In this document: in pieces, positions 1 to 9,358 of the stretch | How the letters are laid out: every line of letters begins with the position of its first letter | Numbering within the stretch: position 1 is the stretch's first letter | NCBI RefSeq assembly: GCF_019931575.1 | Contig: NZ_CP082923.1 | Location: 2,542,001 to 2,606,000 of the forward strand | Direction: 5' to 3' | Origin: Caulobacter segnis | GTDB taxonomy: Bacteria > Pseudomonadota > Alphaproteobacteria > Caulobacterales > Caulobacteraceae | DNA: 64,000 nucleotides | The notes under the pieces: model-generated | Databases searched by the model: none | Seen by the model: the letters and a program-made list of their open reading frames with translations, nothing else | What the model was told of the DNA's origin: nothing | Made by a program: the position numbers and the translations under genes

Positions 1-25
1 GCCAGCAAGGCGAAGGCGGGCTGAT

Positions 26-838
26 CTAGATCAGCCCCGCCAGCGGCGAGCTGGGGTCGGCGTACAGGCGCTTCTGCATCCGGCCGGCGAGGTAGGCCTC
101 GCGGCCGGCGATCACGGCGTGCTTCATCGCCTTGGCCATGCGGATCGGGTCCTTGGCCTCGGCGATGGCGGTGTTCATCAGGATGGCGTCACAGCCCAGT
201 TCCATGCCGATCGCCGCGTCCGAGGCCGTGCCGACGCCGGCGTCGACCAGGACGGGGACCTTGGCGTTCTCGACGATGATCCGCAGGTTGACGCGGTTCT
301 GGATGCCGAGGCCCGAGCCGATCGGCGCGCCCAGCGGCATGATCGCCACGGCGCCGGCCTCTTCCAGCTTGCGGGCGTAGACCGGGTCGTCCGAACAGTA
401 GACCATGACCTGGAACCCGTCGGCGACCAGCAGCTTCAGCGAGCGCAGGGTCTCTTCCATGTCGGGAAACAGGGTCTTGGGATCGCTGAGGACCTCCAGC
501 TTGACCAGATCCCAGCCGCCGGCCTCGCGGGCCAGGCGGAGCGTGCGGACGGCGTCCTCGCCGGTGAAGCAGCCCGCCGTGTTCGGCAGATAGGTGAATT
601 CGCTCGGCTTGACGTAGTCGACCAGCAGCGGCTGGCTGGGGTCGGTCAGGTTCACCCGGCGCACGGCCACGGTGACGATCTCGGCCCCGGCCGCGCGGGC
701 GGCGGCGGCGTTGGTCGCGTAGTCCTTGTACTTGCCCGTGCCGACGATCAGGCGTGAGCGGAAGGTGCGACCGGCGACGGTCCAGGTCTCATCGCTATCG
801 GTCGCCGTGACGGAGTCGGGGGAAACGTGCGCGTTCAT
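26..838 (-). CDS. thiG: Thiazole synthase ThiG
   Basis: 270-residue cytoplasmic enzyme that builds the thiamin thiazole phosphate from deoxyxylulose 5-phosphate, dehydroglycine and the sulfur carried as ThiS thiocarboxylate. Family marks are the early LIVGTGKY block (about 30-37), the Schiff-base lysine K113 in LVKLEV, the PLGAPIGSG phosphate-loop region (about 168-176) and VDAGVG (about 199-204). Length and (beta/alpha)8 pattern fit ThiG; the first 20 residues are a short non-conserved extension. It lies 45 bases downstream of thiS on the same strand, so the two are probably co-transcribed. The gene downstream of it lies outside the window. Confidence 0.96.
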   Translation of the reverse strand: MNAHVSPDSVTATDSDETWTVAGRTFRSRLIVGTGKYKDYATNAAAARAAGAEIVTVAVRRVNLTDPSQPLLVDYVKPSEFTYLPNTAGCFTGEDAVRTLRLAREAGGWDLVKLEVLSDPKTLFPDMEETLRSLKLLVADGFQVMVYCSDDPVYARKLEEAGAVAIMPLGAPIGSGLGIQNRVNLRIIVENAKVPVLVDAGVGTASDAAIGMELGCDAILMNTAIAEAKDPIRMAKAMKHAVIAGREAYLAGRMQKRLYADPSSPLAGLI

Positions 839-883
839 GGGCGTGGTTTACGCCCCGGCGGGCGGCGTTTCAAATGCGGAGGA

Positions 884-1084
884 TCACCCGCCACCGATAA
901 AAGTGACGATCTCGATGCGATCGCCGTCGGCCAGCGCCGTGTCGGCATAGGTCGAGCGCGGGGCGATCTCGAGGTTGCGCTCGACCGCCACCTTGCGGGC
1001 GTCCAGGCCCAGCGACGCCACCAGATCGGCGATCGTGACCACGCCGGCCACGTCCCGCTCTTCCCCGTTCAGCAAAAGCCTCAT
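884..1084 (-). CDS. thiS: Sulfur carrier protein ThiS
   Basis: 66-residue ubiquitin-like sulfur carrier. It begins [10 protein letters not shown] and ends in the diagnostic Gly-Gly tail (VTFIGGG), whose last glycine is adenylated and thiocarboxylated to deliver sulfur to ThiG. The start at 1084 was chosen over an in-frame start 40 codons upstream because a strong GGAGGTGAG ribosome site lies directly before it and the extension is Arg-rich and unlike the family. It is divergent from aroQ across a 79-base gap (1085-1163) that must hold promoters for both. Confidence 0.93.
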   Translation of the reverse strand: MRLLLNGEERDVAGVVTIADLVASLGLDARKVAVERNLEIAPRSTYADTALADGDRIEIVTFIGGG

Positions 1085-1163
1085 CTCACCTCCGAAGCGA
1101 GCCGTGCTTGTGACCCGGCGGAACCGGCTATACAAGACCTCCCGGAATCGACGGCGGAGCCGC

Positions 1164-1604
1164 ATGGTAAAACCGATCCACGTGCTGAGCGGGCCCAATC
1201 TCAACCTGTTGGGGACCCGCGAGCCCGAGATTTATGGCAAGGACACCCTCGAGGATGTTCGTACGCGCTGTGAGGCGCGGGCGGCTTCGCGTGGTGTTTC
1301 GGTGGTCTTCCGCCAGTCCAACCATGAGGGCGTGCTGATCGATTGGGTGCAGGAGGCGCGTGAGTCTGCCTCGGCGCTGGTCATCAATCCGGCCGGCTAC
1401 GGCCACACCTCGATCGCGCTTCTGGATGCGCTCAAGACCTTGAGCATCCCGGTGATCGAGTGCCACCTGTCCAACCCGGCGGCGCGGGAGGAATTCCGCC
1501 GCCACACCTTCGTTTCGCTGGCCGCCACCGGGATCGTCTCCGGCTTCGGCGCGGCGAGTTATGAACTGGCGCTCGAGGCCGCTTTCGGCCTGATCCGCGT
1601 TTAG
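1164..1604 (+). CDS. aroQ: 3-dehydroquinate dehydratase, type II
   Basis: 146 residues, the standard length for type II dehydroquinase of the shikimate pathway. The N-terminus [19 protein letters not shown] is the family signature and carries the catalytic tyrosine of the EIYG motif. [16 protein letters not shown] is the His/Arg substrate loop. The protein forms a cytosolic dodecamer. The start at 1164 is preferred because the open frame upstream runs antisense to thiS and does not resemble the family. It is followed after 61 bases by accB, as in other alphaproteobacteria. Confidence 0.95.
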   Translation: MVKPIHVLSGPNLNLLGTREPEIYGKDTLEDVRTRCEARAASRGVSVVFRQSNHEGVLIDWVQEARESASALVINPAGYGHTSIALLDALKTLSIPVIECHLSNPAAREEFRRHTFVSLAATGIVSGFGAASYELALEAAFGLIRV

Positions 1605-1665
1605 CAACGATATCGCCCGGCGTTTTCCGCCGCCGAGGCGCTTCAGAAGAACAAGGTAAGCTTCA

Positions 1666-2178
1666 ATGTCGAACCCCAAGGCCCCCGCCGATCCGGTCGA
1701 AGCTCCGGCCATCGACGCCCGTCTGGTCCGCAAGCTGGCGGACATCCTGAAGGACACGGGCCTCTCGGAGATCGAAGTCGAGCACGCGGGCCTGAAGATC
1801 CGCGTGGCTCGCGAGCTGACCGCCGCGCCGGTCAACTACGTCCAGGCCGCCGCGCCGGCCTACGCCCCGGCTCCGGTCGCGGCCGCCCCTGTCGCCGCCC
1901 CGGCTCCGGTCGCCGAAGCCGCTCCGACCCCCGCCGCCGCCCGTGGCGACGCCGTGAAGTCGCCGATGGTCGGCACCGCCTATCTGTCGCCCCAGCCGGG
2001 CGCCGACGCCTTCATCAAGGTGGGCGACACCGTCTCGGCCGGCCAGACCCTGCTGATCGTCGAAGCGATGAAGACCATGAACCCGATCTCGGCTCCGAAG
2101 GCCGGCAAGATCGTCGAGATCCTGGTTGAAGACGCGCAGCCCGTCGAGTTCGGCGAGCCGCTCGTCGTCATCGAGTAA
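1666..2178 (+). CDS. accB: Biotin carboxyl carrier protein of acetyl-CoA carboxylase
   Basis: 170-residue BCCP, the swinging arm that carries carboxybiotin between AccC and the carboxyltransferase for malonyl-CoA synthesis. It has an N-terminal segment (1-55), a flexible Ala/Pro/Val linker (about 60-93) and a C-terminal biotinyl domain (about 97-170). K136 in VEAMKTMNP is the biotinylated lysine; EAMKTMN replaces the commoner EAMKLMN. Only 5 bases separate it from accC, so translation is probably coupled. The cognate ligase birA lies in this window at 60980-61720. Confidence 0.97.
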   Translation: MSNPKAPADPVEAPAIDARLVRKLADILKDTGLSEIEVEHAGLKIRVARELTAAPVNYVQAAAPAYAPAPVAAAPVAAPAPVAEAAPTPAAARGDAVKSPMVGTAYLSPQPGADAFIKVGDTVSAGQTLLIVEAMKTMNPISAPKAGKIVEILVEDAQPVEFGEPLVVIE

Positions 2179-2183
2179 CGCTC

Positions 2184-3530
2184 ATGTTCGATAAGATCCT
2201 GATCGCGAACCGGGGCGAGATCGCGCTCCGGGTTCACCGCGCCTGCAAGGAAATGGGCATCGCCACCGTGGCGGTCCATTCCGAGGCTGACCGCAACTCG
2301 ATGTGGGTGCGCCTGGCGGACGAAAGCGTCTGCATCGGCCCCGCGCCCGCCGCCAAGAGCTACCTGAACATCCCGTCGATCATCGCGGCGGCCGAGATCA
2401 CCGGCGCCCAGGGCATCCACCCGGGCTACGGCTTCCTGTCGGAGAACGCCCGCTTCGCCGAGATCGTCGGCGCCCACGGCTTCACCTTCATCGGCCCGAA
2501 GCCCGAGCACATCCGGATGATGGGCGACAAGATCACCGCCAAGCAGGCCGTGAAGGACGCCGGTATTCCCGTCGTCCCCGGCTCGGACGGCGGCGTCTCG
2601 ACCGAGGAAGAGGCCTTCGAGGCCGCCGAGAAGATCGGCTTCCCGGTGCTGATCAAGGCCGCCGCCGGCGGTGGCGGGCGGGGAATGAAGGTCGCCCAGA
2701 CTCGTGAAGACCTGGCCGAAGCCGTCTCGACGGCTCGCGCCGAGGCCCGCGCCGCCTTCGGCGACGACACGGTCTACATGGAGCGCTACCTCCAAAAGCC
2801 GCGCCACATCGAGCTGCAGGTCATCGCCGACAGCCACGGCAACGTGGTGCACCTGGGCGAACGCGACTGCTCGCTGCAGCGCCGTCACCAGAAGGTGCTG
2901 GAAGAAGCCCCCTCGCCGGCCCTGTCGGCCGAAGGCCGCGCCAAGATCGGCAAGGTCGTCGTCGATGCGGTCAAGGCCATCGGCTACCTGGGCGTCGGGA
3001 CCATCGAGTTCCTGTGGGAGAACGACGAGTTCTTCTTCATCGAGATGAACACCCGCCTGCAGGTCGAACACCCGGTCACCGAAGCCATCACCGGCATCGA
3101 CCTGGTTCGGGAACAGATCCGCATCGCCGCCGGCCTGCCGCTGTCGTTCACCCAGGAAGACGTCGTCTTCGAGGGCCACGCCATCGAGTGCCGGATCAAC
3201 GCCGAGAACGCGCGGACCTTCACCCCCTCGCCGGGCACGATCACGGACTTCCACGCCCCTGGCGGCCTGGGCGTCCGACTGGATTCGGCGATCTACACCG
3301 GCTACGCGATCCCGCCCTACTACGACAGCCTGATCGGCAAGCTGATCGTGCACGGCCGCGACCGCGCCGAGTGCATCGCGCGCCTGAAGCGCTGCCTGGG
3401 CGAGATGGTCGTGGGCGGCGTCGAGACCACCATCCCGCTGTTCCAGGACCTGCTGGTCCAGCCCGACATCCTGGCCGGCGACTACGACATCCACTGGCTG
3501 GAACGCTGGATCAAAGCCCAGGAAGCCTAG
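2184..3530 (+). CDS. accC: Biotin carboxylase subunit of acetyl-CoA carboxylase
   Basis: 448-residue ATP-grasp enzyme that carboxylates biotin on AccB using bicarbonate and ATP. It shows the N-terminal pre-ATP-grasp domain ([14 protein letters not shown]), ATP lysines around K115 and K158, the glycine-rich lid [12 protein letters not shown] (about 160-171), and the metal/bicarbonate block [14 protein letters not shown] near residue 290. Length matches the family. It forms an operon with accB and is followed 13 bases later by aat. Confidence 0.98.
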   Translation: MFDKILIANRGEIALRVHRACKEMGIATVAVHSEADRNSMWVRLADESVCIGPAPAAKSYLNIPSIIAAAEITGAQGIHPGYGFLSENARFAEIVGAHGFTFIGPKPEHIRMMGDKITAKQAVKDAGIPVVPGSDGGVSTEEEAFEAAEKIGFPVLIKAAAGGGGRGMKVAQTREDLAEAVSTARAEARAAFGDDTVYMERYLQKPRHIELQVIADSHGNVVHLGERDCSLQRRHQKVLEEAPSPALSAEGRAKIGKVVVDAVKAIGYLGVGTIEFLWENDEFFFIEMNTRLQVEHPVTEAITGIDLVREQIRIAAGLPLSFTQEDVVFEGHAIECRINAENARTFTPSPGTITDFHAPGGLGVRLDSAIYTGYAIPPYYDSLIGKLIVHGRDRAECIARLKRCLGEMVVGGVETTIPLFQDLLVQPDILAGDYDIHWLERWIKAQEA

Positions 3531-3543
3531 CTCCGAGGCAGGC

Positions 3544-4197
3544 ATGGAAGACGCCTTCTCGGTCGACGACCTGATCGCCTGCTACGCGCGTGGCGTCTTC
3601 CCCATGGCGGACGCCCGCGAGGACGAAAGCGTCTTCCTGATCGATCCCGAGCGGCGGGGCGTCCTGCCGCTCGGGGACCTTCACATCCCCAAGCGCCTCG
3701 CGCGCACCGTGCGCAACGGTCCCTACGAGGTCCGGATCGACACCGCCTTCGATGCGGTGATCGAGGGCTGCGCGGCCTCACGCCCGGGTCGGGTCGAGAC
3801 CTGGATCAACCACCCCATCCAGAGGCTCTACGGCCAGCTCTACGCGCGCGGCCTGGCCCACAGCGTCGAGACGTGGCTGGACGGCGAGCTGGTCGGCGGC
3901 CTGTATGGCGTCTCGCTGGGCGGGGCGTTCTTCGGCGAGAGCATGTTCTCGACCGCGCGGGACGCCAGCAAGGTGGCGCTGGTGCATCTGGTCGCGCGCC
4001 TGATCGCCGGGGGGTACCAACTTCTGGACACTCAATTCCTGACCGAACACCTGACGCAGTTCGGCGCGACCGAGATCAGCCGCGCGGACTATCGCCGGCG
4101 ACTGGCCAAGGCCTTGGCGGTCCAGGGCGACTTCTACGGCTTGGCGGGCGGCGCGACCGGGACCGACTGCCTGCAGGCGATCAGCCAGGCGTCATAG
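3544..4197 (+). CDS. aat: Leucyl/phenylalanyl-tRNA--protein transferase
   Basis: 217 residues. It attaches Leu or Phe from aminoacyl-tRNA to N-terminal Arg/Lys of proteins, making N-degrons for ClpS/ClpAP. Features are the N-terminal [15 protein letters not shown] block, the [23 protein letters not shown] region and the [14 protein letters not shown] core, all typical of the GNAT-like Aat fold. Its last 64 bases overlap the 3' end of the convergent DUF2155 gene, so the two messages would share complementary 3' ends. Confidence 0.95.
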   Translation: MEDAFSVDDLIACYARGVFPMADAREDESVFLIDPERRGVLPLGDLHIPKRLARTVRNGPYEVRIDTAFDAVIEGCAASRPGRVETWINHPIQRLYGQLYARGLAHSVETWLDGELVGGLYGVSLGGAFFGESMFSTARDASKVALVHLVARLIAGGYQLLDTQFLTEHLTQFGATEISRADYRRRLAKALAVQGDFYGLAGGATGTDCLQAISQAS

Positions 4198-4790
4198 ACC
4201 GGGTGCTGCAGCGGGTTCAGGCCCGGCGAGCTGGCGTACATCCAACCCTTGTAGATCTGACGTCCAGGCGGGGCGGCGCGGCCGACCTGGGCCTTGGGCT
4301 GGGTGTCGACCACGACATAGGCGGCCGTCTCCGGCGCGATCTCGTCGGAAGCCGCCGTCTCGCAGGCGCGGACGGTGAAGATCAGGGTCTTGTAGCGGAT
4401 GGGCTGGCCGACCGGGACCTCGAACCGCATGGTCTCGGTCGTGACCTTGTCCAGCGCCTGCAGGATGGCGACCGCGTAGCGCTGGCGCTTGGCCGGCTCC
4501 GGCGGCTTGGCGGGCGTCGTCGGCTTGACCGTGGTCGCGGGAACGAGCTCGGGCGTGGCCGGCGCACCGAGGGTTGCGGCCGCCGGCGGGGCCAGGGCCG
4601 GCTGGGCCTGGCGCGGCTCGCCGGCCTGAGGAGGCGCGACGGGACGCGGCGCCGCCGTGGCCGTGGGCGCTTGCGTCGCCGACGGCGGGGTCTGGGGTTG
4701 CGGGGCGTTCTGGCGCGCGAGCGCGGCGCCCGTCACGGTCAGGCCGGACAGGGCCGCGAGGACGGCGACCAGGGACGCCCGGCGGGCCAC
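4134..4790 (-). CDS. DUF2155 domain-containing exported protein
   Basis: About 218 residues from a GTG start at 4790. That start places it 5 bases after the NDUFA12-like stop and gives a signal peptide ([16 protein letters not shown]..., cleavage near ALA-RQ). A Pro/Ala/Gln-rich linker follows, then the conserved C-terminal domain with [26 protein letters not shown] and a [18 protein letters not shown] block characteristic of DUF2155. The function of the family is unknown; it is a conserved periplasmic alphaproteobacterial protein. It overlaps aat tail-to-tail. An upstream ATG at 4922 is possible but runs antiparallel to nothing conserved and lies inside the neighbouring gene. Confidence 0.85.
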   Translation of the reverse strand: MARRASLVAVLAALSGLTVTGAALARQNAPQPQTPPSATQAPTATAAPRPVAPPQAGEPRQAQPALAPPAAATLGAPATPELVPATTVKPTTPAKPPEPAKRQRYAVAILQALDKVTTETMRFEVPVGQPIRYKTLIFTVRACETAASDEIAPETAAYVVVDTQPKAQVGRAAPPGRQIYKGWMYASSPGLNPLQHPVYDAWLIACRQSVPVAPPAKP

Positions 4791-4795
4791 CCGCC

Positions 4796-5191
4796 CTATT
4801 CCGGCGTCCAGGCTTGATAGTCGCTGGTGGCGGCCGCGCGTTCGCCGCCGCGGGTCAGCGACCCCTTCGGACGCCAGGCGTACACGGTGCCGGTCAGGTT
4901 CGGCAGGTGATCCTTTTCCCACTCACGGCGCTTCAGCGGCGCCTCGGTCGGCGGCTCGTCGAAGGTGTAGTGCAGCCAGCCGCTCCAGTCCGGCGGGACC
5001 TTCGAGGCTTCGGCGTAGCCGTTGTAGATCACCCAGCGGCGCTTGCGCTGGTCGTAGCTGTCGCTGTTGTCGCGCGCTTCGAAGTAGCGGTTGCCCTGCT
5101 CGTCCGTGCCCACAAACACGCCGCGGCGGCCGATATGGAAGCGCTGACCCAGGGTCGCGCCGTTCCACCACGTAAAGATCGCTTTCAGCAC
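4796..5191 (-). CDS. NDUFA12-family NADH:ubiquinone oxidoreductase accessory subunit
   Basis: 131 residues from a GTG at 5191 (LKAIFTWWNGATLG...). The pattern TWWNGATLGQRF, RRGVFVGTDEQGNRYFEARDN, RRWVIYNGYAEASKVPPDW and WLHYTFDEPP is that of the B17.2/NDUFA12 supernumerary complex I subunit shared by mitochondria and alphaproteobacteria. It sits on the peripheral arm. The gene is far from the nuo operon at the right end of the window, which is usual for this subunit. The start is supported by a weak CAGGTGCG upstream and by family length; the longer frame adds low-complexity residues. Confidence 0.9.
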   Translation of the reverse strand: MLKAIFTWWNGATLGQRFHIGRRGVFVGTDEQGNRYFEARDNSDSYDQRKRRWVIYNGYAEASKVPPDWSGWLHYTFDEPPTEAPLKRREWEKDHLPNLTGTVYAWRPKGSLTRGGERAAATSDYQAWTPE

Positions 5192-5469
5192 TACGTTCGC
5201 ACCTGAATTTGCAAGGCTTTGGCGACGCCCGGCGAGCGTGGCGAAGCGGCCGGAACATAGCGTCCCCAGTCCGCAGCGTCCAGCGCCGCTCACCCGAGGC
5301 CAACTTCAACATCTTGTGGATTAGAGCCCCCAGACCCGCAACATCTATTGAGGCTCGGCGAGCGAGGTTCTAGCTTGGGGTGCGACCTTACGCGCATCCC
5401 CTCGGCACGGAATCAGTCGTTAGGGATTTGGTAAGATATCACGACCGCCGCCCGGACCGGAACTCGCCC

Positions 5470-8193
5470 ATGCGCACGCCCGCCAAAGCCGCCGGACTTG
5501 TCCCCGCCATGGAATGGCGCGATCTCGAGCGCGCCGACGAGATCGTCGTGGTCTCCGCGCCGTCGTCGTGGACCGACGCCCGGGTCGAGGCCTGGCTGGA
5601 CTGGGCCGGCGAGATCCAGGCCAAGGCGCCGCTGGGCGGCGGCCCGGCCCGTTACGCCGATCGTATCGCCCAGGCCGGCCTGGCGCGCGGCCTGTTCGGC
5701 GACAAGGCCGACGCGGCGGCGTTCCGCGAGTCGCTGCTGGCCACCATGCTCTCGGGCGTCGCCACGCCCGCCGGCGGACAGACCGGCCTGGCGCTGTTGC
5801 CCGACGTCGGTGAGTTCGAATTCGAAAGCGCGGTAAAGGACGCCCTCGGCCAGCGCCGGGCCCGGATCCTGGCCGCCCAGGCCGCCGCGCGCCTGGACGC
5901 CGCCCTTACCCAGGTCGCCGACGCCGTCCGCCGCTGCTCGGGCGATCCGCGCGCCTGCGGCGACGTCCGCAAGAACCCTGCCCTGGCCCGCGCCGCCCGC
6001 AAGGCTCGCGAGCTAGGCGCCGACGACCGCACCATCCTGGACGCCATCGCCACGGCTGATGCCGCCCGCCCGCCGCTGAGCGACCAGGGCTCGGAGCGCG
6101 AAGCCTCCATGATCGCCTCGGCCAGCCGCCAAGGCGTGTCCGCCGGCGACGAGGCCGCCACCCTGGCCGCCCAGGTCGGCTGGGAGACCAGCGCCCTCAC
6201 CCTGGCCCTGTCGCCCACGGACGCCGAGATCCTGTCGCGCGGCGTCGGCGTCGGCGCAGCGATCGACGCCAGCGCCTTCCTCGACGACGACAGCTTCGAC
6301 ATCGAGCGCTTCACCTATGTCTGCCACCTGTGGGGCACGGCCCTGGAGTTGGAGCGAGGCGACCGCCCGGCCCGCCTGGGCCTCGCCGGCGTCGGCGACT
6401 GCCTGCTGAGCCAGGGCCTATCCCAGACCAGCATCGAGGGCCGCGACGCCGCAGCGGCGCTGTGGGCCCTGGCCGTCGGGGCGGCCCTGTCGGCCAGCGC
6501 CGAGGCCGCCGCCGCACTCGGTCACGACGAAACCTTCGCCCAGGACCGGCAGGGGGTGTTGAAGACCCTGGCCGAGCGCCGTGTGCGCGCCGCCGCCCTG
6601 CGTTCGGAACTGGCCACCGAGGCCGCCGCCGCCCTGGCCACCGCCCATGCTCTGGCCCGCAAGCACGGCCTGCGCTCGACGGCCCTGGTCGGTCCGTTCG
6701 AGGACGCCGAGGCCAGCTTGCGCCTGGGCGGCGCGCCCGTCGGCGCGGCCGGTGCGATGTCGCCCGTCTCGGTCACCCAGACCGCCGACGGCTGGCTGCT
6801 GCCCGCCTTCAGCCCCGCCGCGTTCGAGGCGCTGTCGACCGAGGGCGTCGATCTGGACGCCGCCCGCCGCCATGCCCTGGGTCACGGCTCGCTGCTGGAC
6901 AGCCCGGCGATCGACCACGTGATGCTGCAGGCCCGGGGCTTCACCGCCCACGAGATCGAGAAAGCCGAAAACGCCCTGCGCGAACACCAGGGCCTGCGCG
7001 CCGCCTTCGCTCCCGCCGTCGTCGGCGCCGGCTTCCTGCGCGACGTGCTGGGCGCTTCGGCCGAGGACGTGGCCCGCCGTGACTTCGACACCCTGGCCTT
7101 CGCCGACTTTTCACCCACCGAGATCGCGGCCGCCGAGCGCCACGCCCTGGGCGCGGGCCTGCTGAACGACTGCGAGACCCTGAATCCCGAGCTGCGCGAG
7201 GCGTTCCGCTCGGTCGAGGCTCCCGCCTTCGCCGATCGGCTAGCCATGCTGGTCGCGGTCGAGAGCTTCGCCTGCCTGCCGACCGCGGTCGCCGTGCCGG
7301 TCGCCTTCGACAGCCGCCCTGCCGACGCCGTCCGGGCCCAGGCCGCCGCCGCGCGACTGGGCGTCCGCGCCCTGCGCCTGCAACGCGCGGCCGCCCCGGC
7401 CGACTTCACGCTGGACCTGCCCGAGGAGCCTGCCGCCGAGCCCGCGCGCGCGGCGCCGGCTCGCGAAGCGGTCGTCACCGAGCGCGTGGTCGAGAAGATC
7501 GTCGAACGCGACCGCTCCCGCCGCCGCCTGCCAGATCGCCGCAAGGGCTACATCCAGAAGGCGGCCGTCGGCGGGCACAAGGTCTATCTGCACACCGGCG
7601 AATACGAGGACGGCGAGCTGGGCGAGCTGTTCATCGACATGCACAAGGAAGGCGCGGCCTTCCGCAGCCTGATGAACAATTTCGCCATCGCCGTATCGTT
7701 GGGCCTGCAGCACGGCGTGCCGCTGGACGAGTTCGTCGACGCCTTCGTCTACACCAAGTTCGAGCCGGCGGGCCCGGTATCGGGCAACGACTCGATCAAG
7801 TCGGCGACCTCTATCCTGGACTACATCTTCCGCGAGCTGGGCGTGTCCTATCTGGGCCGCGATGACCTGGCCAACGGCGACGCCGGTCAGTTCAACGCAG
7901 ACGGCCTGGGCTGGGGCAAGCCGTTGTCGGAAGACGAGATCGACGACGTCGGACCCGATCCGGTGCTGGCCAGCAAGTTCATCTCCAAGGGCTTCTCGCG
8001 CGGGGCCGCCCCCGACAACCTGGTCTTCGCCTCGTTCGGCCGTCGCCGGGTCGAGGGCTCCGAACGTCCCGGGGCCGAGGGCGAGATGTGCCCGGCCTGC
8101 GGCGACCTCTCGCTGATCCGTCGCGGCGGCCTGACCGTCTGCGACACTTGCGGGGCCCAGTCGGACCGTCCCGGACCAGTCGCCTCCTCGTAG
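5470..8193 (+). CDS. NrdJ-derived apparent ribonucleotide reductase pseudoenzyme with TSCPD and zinc-ribbon C-terminus
   Basis: 907 residues from the ATG at 5470. The in-frame GTG at 5380 is less likely because the codons between lack the GC-rich third positions seen after 5470. The C-terminus is unmistakably that of adenosylcobalamin-dependent class II ribonucleotide reductase: [57 protein letters not shown] (residues about 685-800) and a CPAC...CDTC zinc ribbon (C874, C877, C891, C894). By eye the middle is also colinear with NrdJ ([65 protein letters not shown]). However, the GSGTG, NPCSE and PTGTIG catalytic motifs are missing; PFEDAEASL stands where PTGTIG should be. Catalysis therefore looks impossible. 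The role is unknown, perhaps regulatory or nucleotide-sensing. Confidence 0.8.
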   Translation: MRTPAKAAGLVPAMEWRDLERADEIVVVSAPSSWTDARVEAWLDWAGEIQAKAPLGGGPARYADRIAQAGLARGLFGDKADAAAFRESLLATMLSGVATPAGGQTGLALLPDVGEFEFESAVKDALGQRRARILAAQAAARLDAALTQVADAVRRCSGDPRACGDVRKNPALARAARKARELGADDRTILDAIATADAARPPLSDQGSEREASMIASASRQGVSAGDEAATLAAQVGWETSALTLALSPTDAEILSRGVGVGAAIDASAFLDDDSFDIERFTYVCHLWGTALELERGDRPARLGLAGVGDCLLSQGLSQTSIEGRDAAAALWALAVGAALSASAEAAAALGHDETFAQDRQGVLKTLAERRVRAAALRSELATEAAAALATAHALARKHGLRSTALVGPFEDAEASLRLGGAPVGAAGAMSPVSVTQTADGWLLPAFSPAAFEALSTEGVDLDAARRHALGHGSLLDSPAIDHVMLQARGFTAHEIEKAENALREHQGLRAAFAPAVVGAGFLRDVLGASAEDVARRDFDTLAFADFSPTEIAAAERHALGAGLLNDCETLNPELREAFRSVEAPAFADRLAMLVAVESFACLPTAVAVPVAFDSRPADAVRAQAAAARLGVRALRLQRAAAPADFTLDLPEEPAAEPARAAPAREAVVTERVVEKIVERDRSRRRLPDRRKGYIQKAAVGGHKVYLHTGEYEDGELGELFIDMHKEGAAFRSLMNNFAIAVSLGLQHGVPLDEFVDAFVYTKFEPAGPVSGNDSIKSATSILDYIFRELGVSYLGRDDLANGDAGQFNADGLGWGKPLSEDEIDDVGPDPVLASKFISKGFSRGAAPDNLVFASFGRRRVEGSERPGAEGEMCPACGDLSLIRRGGLTVCDTCGAQSDRPGPVASS

Positions 8194-8298
8194 TCCCCAA
8201 AAGGGGTCTCGCGATCGTCCTCCGCCAGACCGGTTGAGAGGGATTCTCGGCGACGACTTCACGTTGCCGAATAGGCGTTTCTCTCTCCTCCGCCGCCG

Positions 8299-8326
8299 TT
8301 AAATCCCCGTCATTACCGCGATTTAA
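8299..8326. promoter_or_regulatory. 7-bp inverted repeat TTAAATC/GATTTAA
   Basis: The arms at 8299-8305 and 8320-8326 are perfect complements, spaced by 14 bases, inside the 208-base gap before the pentapeptide gene. The AT-rich arms stand out in this GC-rich DNA. This could be an operator for the downstream gene. No known factor is assigned and no clear -35/-10 pair was found nearby. Confidence 0.2.
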
Positions 8327-8401
8327 GTGGCTTCAGCCCCTCCGTCGGTTCAAACCGTAACTCACACAGTCGCGTATCGTATGGACTGCACGGAGAAGTC
8401 G

Positions 8402-9274
8402 ATGTCCCGCTTGGGCGTTTCCATCGCCGCCTTGACGCTGAGCCTGCTGGCCCTGTCCGGCCAGGCTCACGCCTCGATCGAAGACAAGGACGTCGCCAAG
8501 CTGACCTCCTTCGGCGGGATGTGCGCCAACTGCGACCTGGCCGGCCGCAAGCTGATGAACGCCAAGTTCACTGGAGCCAACTTCGTCAAGTCCGTCCTGA
8601 TCGGCGCCGACCTGCGCGGCGCGATGTTCTACGGCAGCAACTTCGCCGGCGCCGACCTCAGCCGGGCCGACCTGCGCGGCGCCGAGATGCGCGGCGCCAA
8701 CTTCGTGGCCGCCAACTTCACCGACGCCAAGATGTCGGGCATGGAAGGCAGCGGTGTGAACCTCCAATCGGCCACGTTGGTCCGCGTCGACCTGTCGTCC
8801 TCCGAACTTCACGGCTCGCAACTGGTCGGCGCCAACCTGCAACGGGCCCGCCTGTCCAACGCCGAGCTGACTGGCTCGAACCTGTCCGGCGCGAACGCCC
8901 GCGACGCCGACTTCTCCAATTCGGATCTCAACCACGCCATCCTGGCCGGCGCGCGGTTCGAAGGCGCCAATTTCCGCAACGCCGACCTGACGGGCTCCAA
9001 TCTGCGCGGCGCGATCTTCAATGGCGCCGATTTCCGCAACGCCGACCTCAGCGCCGCCGTGCTGTCCGGCGCGGACTTCACCGGCGCCCGCGGCCTGGAC
9101 CAGGACCAGCTGGACGAGGCCTGCGGCGACGGCGGCGTCCGCCTGCCCTCCGGCCTGACGGTGCGCCCCTGCAACGGTCTGCGCGGTGCGCGCTTCATGC
9201 TGCTGCGCGAGATGCCAAAGGCCCCGCCCGCGCCGCCGGCCCCGCCGAAGCCGCCCAAGCCTCCGAAGGACTGA
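8402..9274 (+). CDS. Exported pentapeptide-repeat protein
   Basis: 290 residues from an ATG with a good GGAGAAG ribosome site. A signal peptide (SIAALTLSLLALSGQAHA) is followed by about 40 tandem A(D/N)LXX-type pentapeptides (residues about 50-235), predicting a right-handed quadrilateral beta-helix. After that come a short Cys-containing region and a Pro/Lys tail (PAPPAPPKPPKPP). MCANCDL near the mature N-terminus holds a CxxC-like pair. The likely location is the periplasm. No activity can be assigned; members with a gyrase-mimic role are cytosolic, which argues against that role here. An upstream in-frame start at 8327 lacks a ribosome site and would bury the signal peptide. Confidence 0.85.
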   Translation: MSRLGVSIAALTLSLLALSGQAHASIEDKDVAKLTSFGGMCANCDLAGRKLMNAKFTGANFVKSVLIGADLRGAMFYGSNFAGADLSRADLRGAEMRGANFVAANFTDAKMSGMEGSGVNLQSATLVRVDLSSSELHGSQLVGANLQRARLSNAELTGSNLSGANARDADFSNSDLNHAILAGARFEGANFRNADLTGSNLRGAIFNGADFRNADLSAAVLSGADFTGARGLDQDQLDEACGDGGVRLPSGLTVRPCNGLRGARFMLLREMPKAPPAPPAPPKPPKPPKD

Positions 9275-9296
9275 CCACCGTCAGTCCATATCGGCC

Positions 9297-9334
9297 AAGA
9301 AAAAGCCCTCCGATCGGCGAGATCGGAGGGCTCT
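9297..9334. terminator. Bidirectional rho-independent terminator
   Basis: A 12-bp perfect stem (AGCCCTCCGATC at 9304-9315 with its complement at 9321-9332) and a 5-base loop lie between the convergent pentapeptide gene and aspS. A run of A residues at 9297-9304 gives the T-tract for minus-strand transcripts (aspS), and CTCTTGTTT follows on the plus side. Confidence 0.85.
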
Positions 9335-9358
9335 CTTGTTTCTGGCTTCCGCCGCGCC

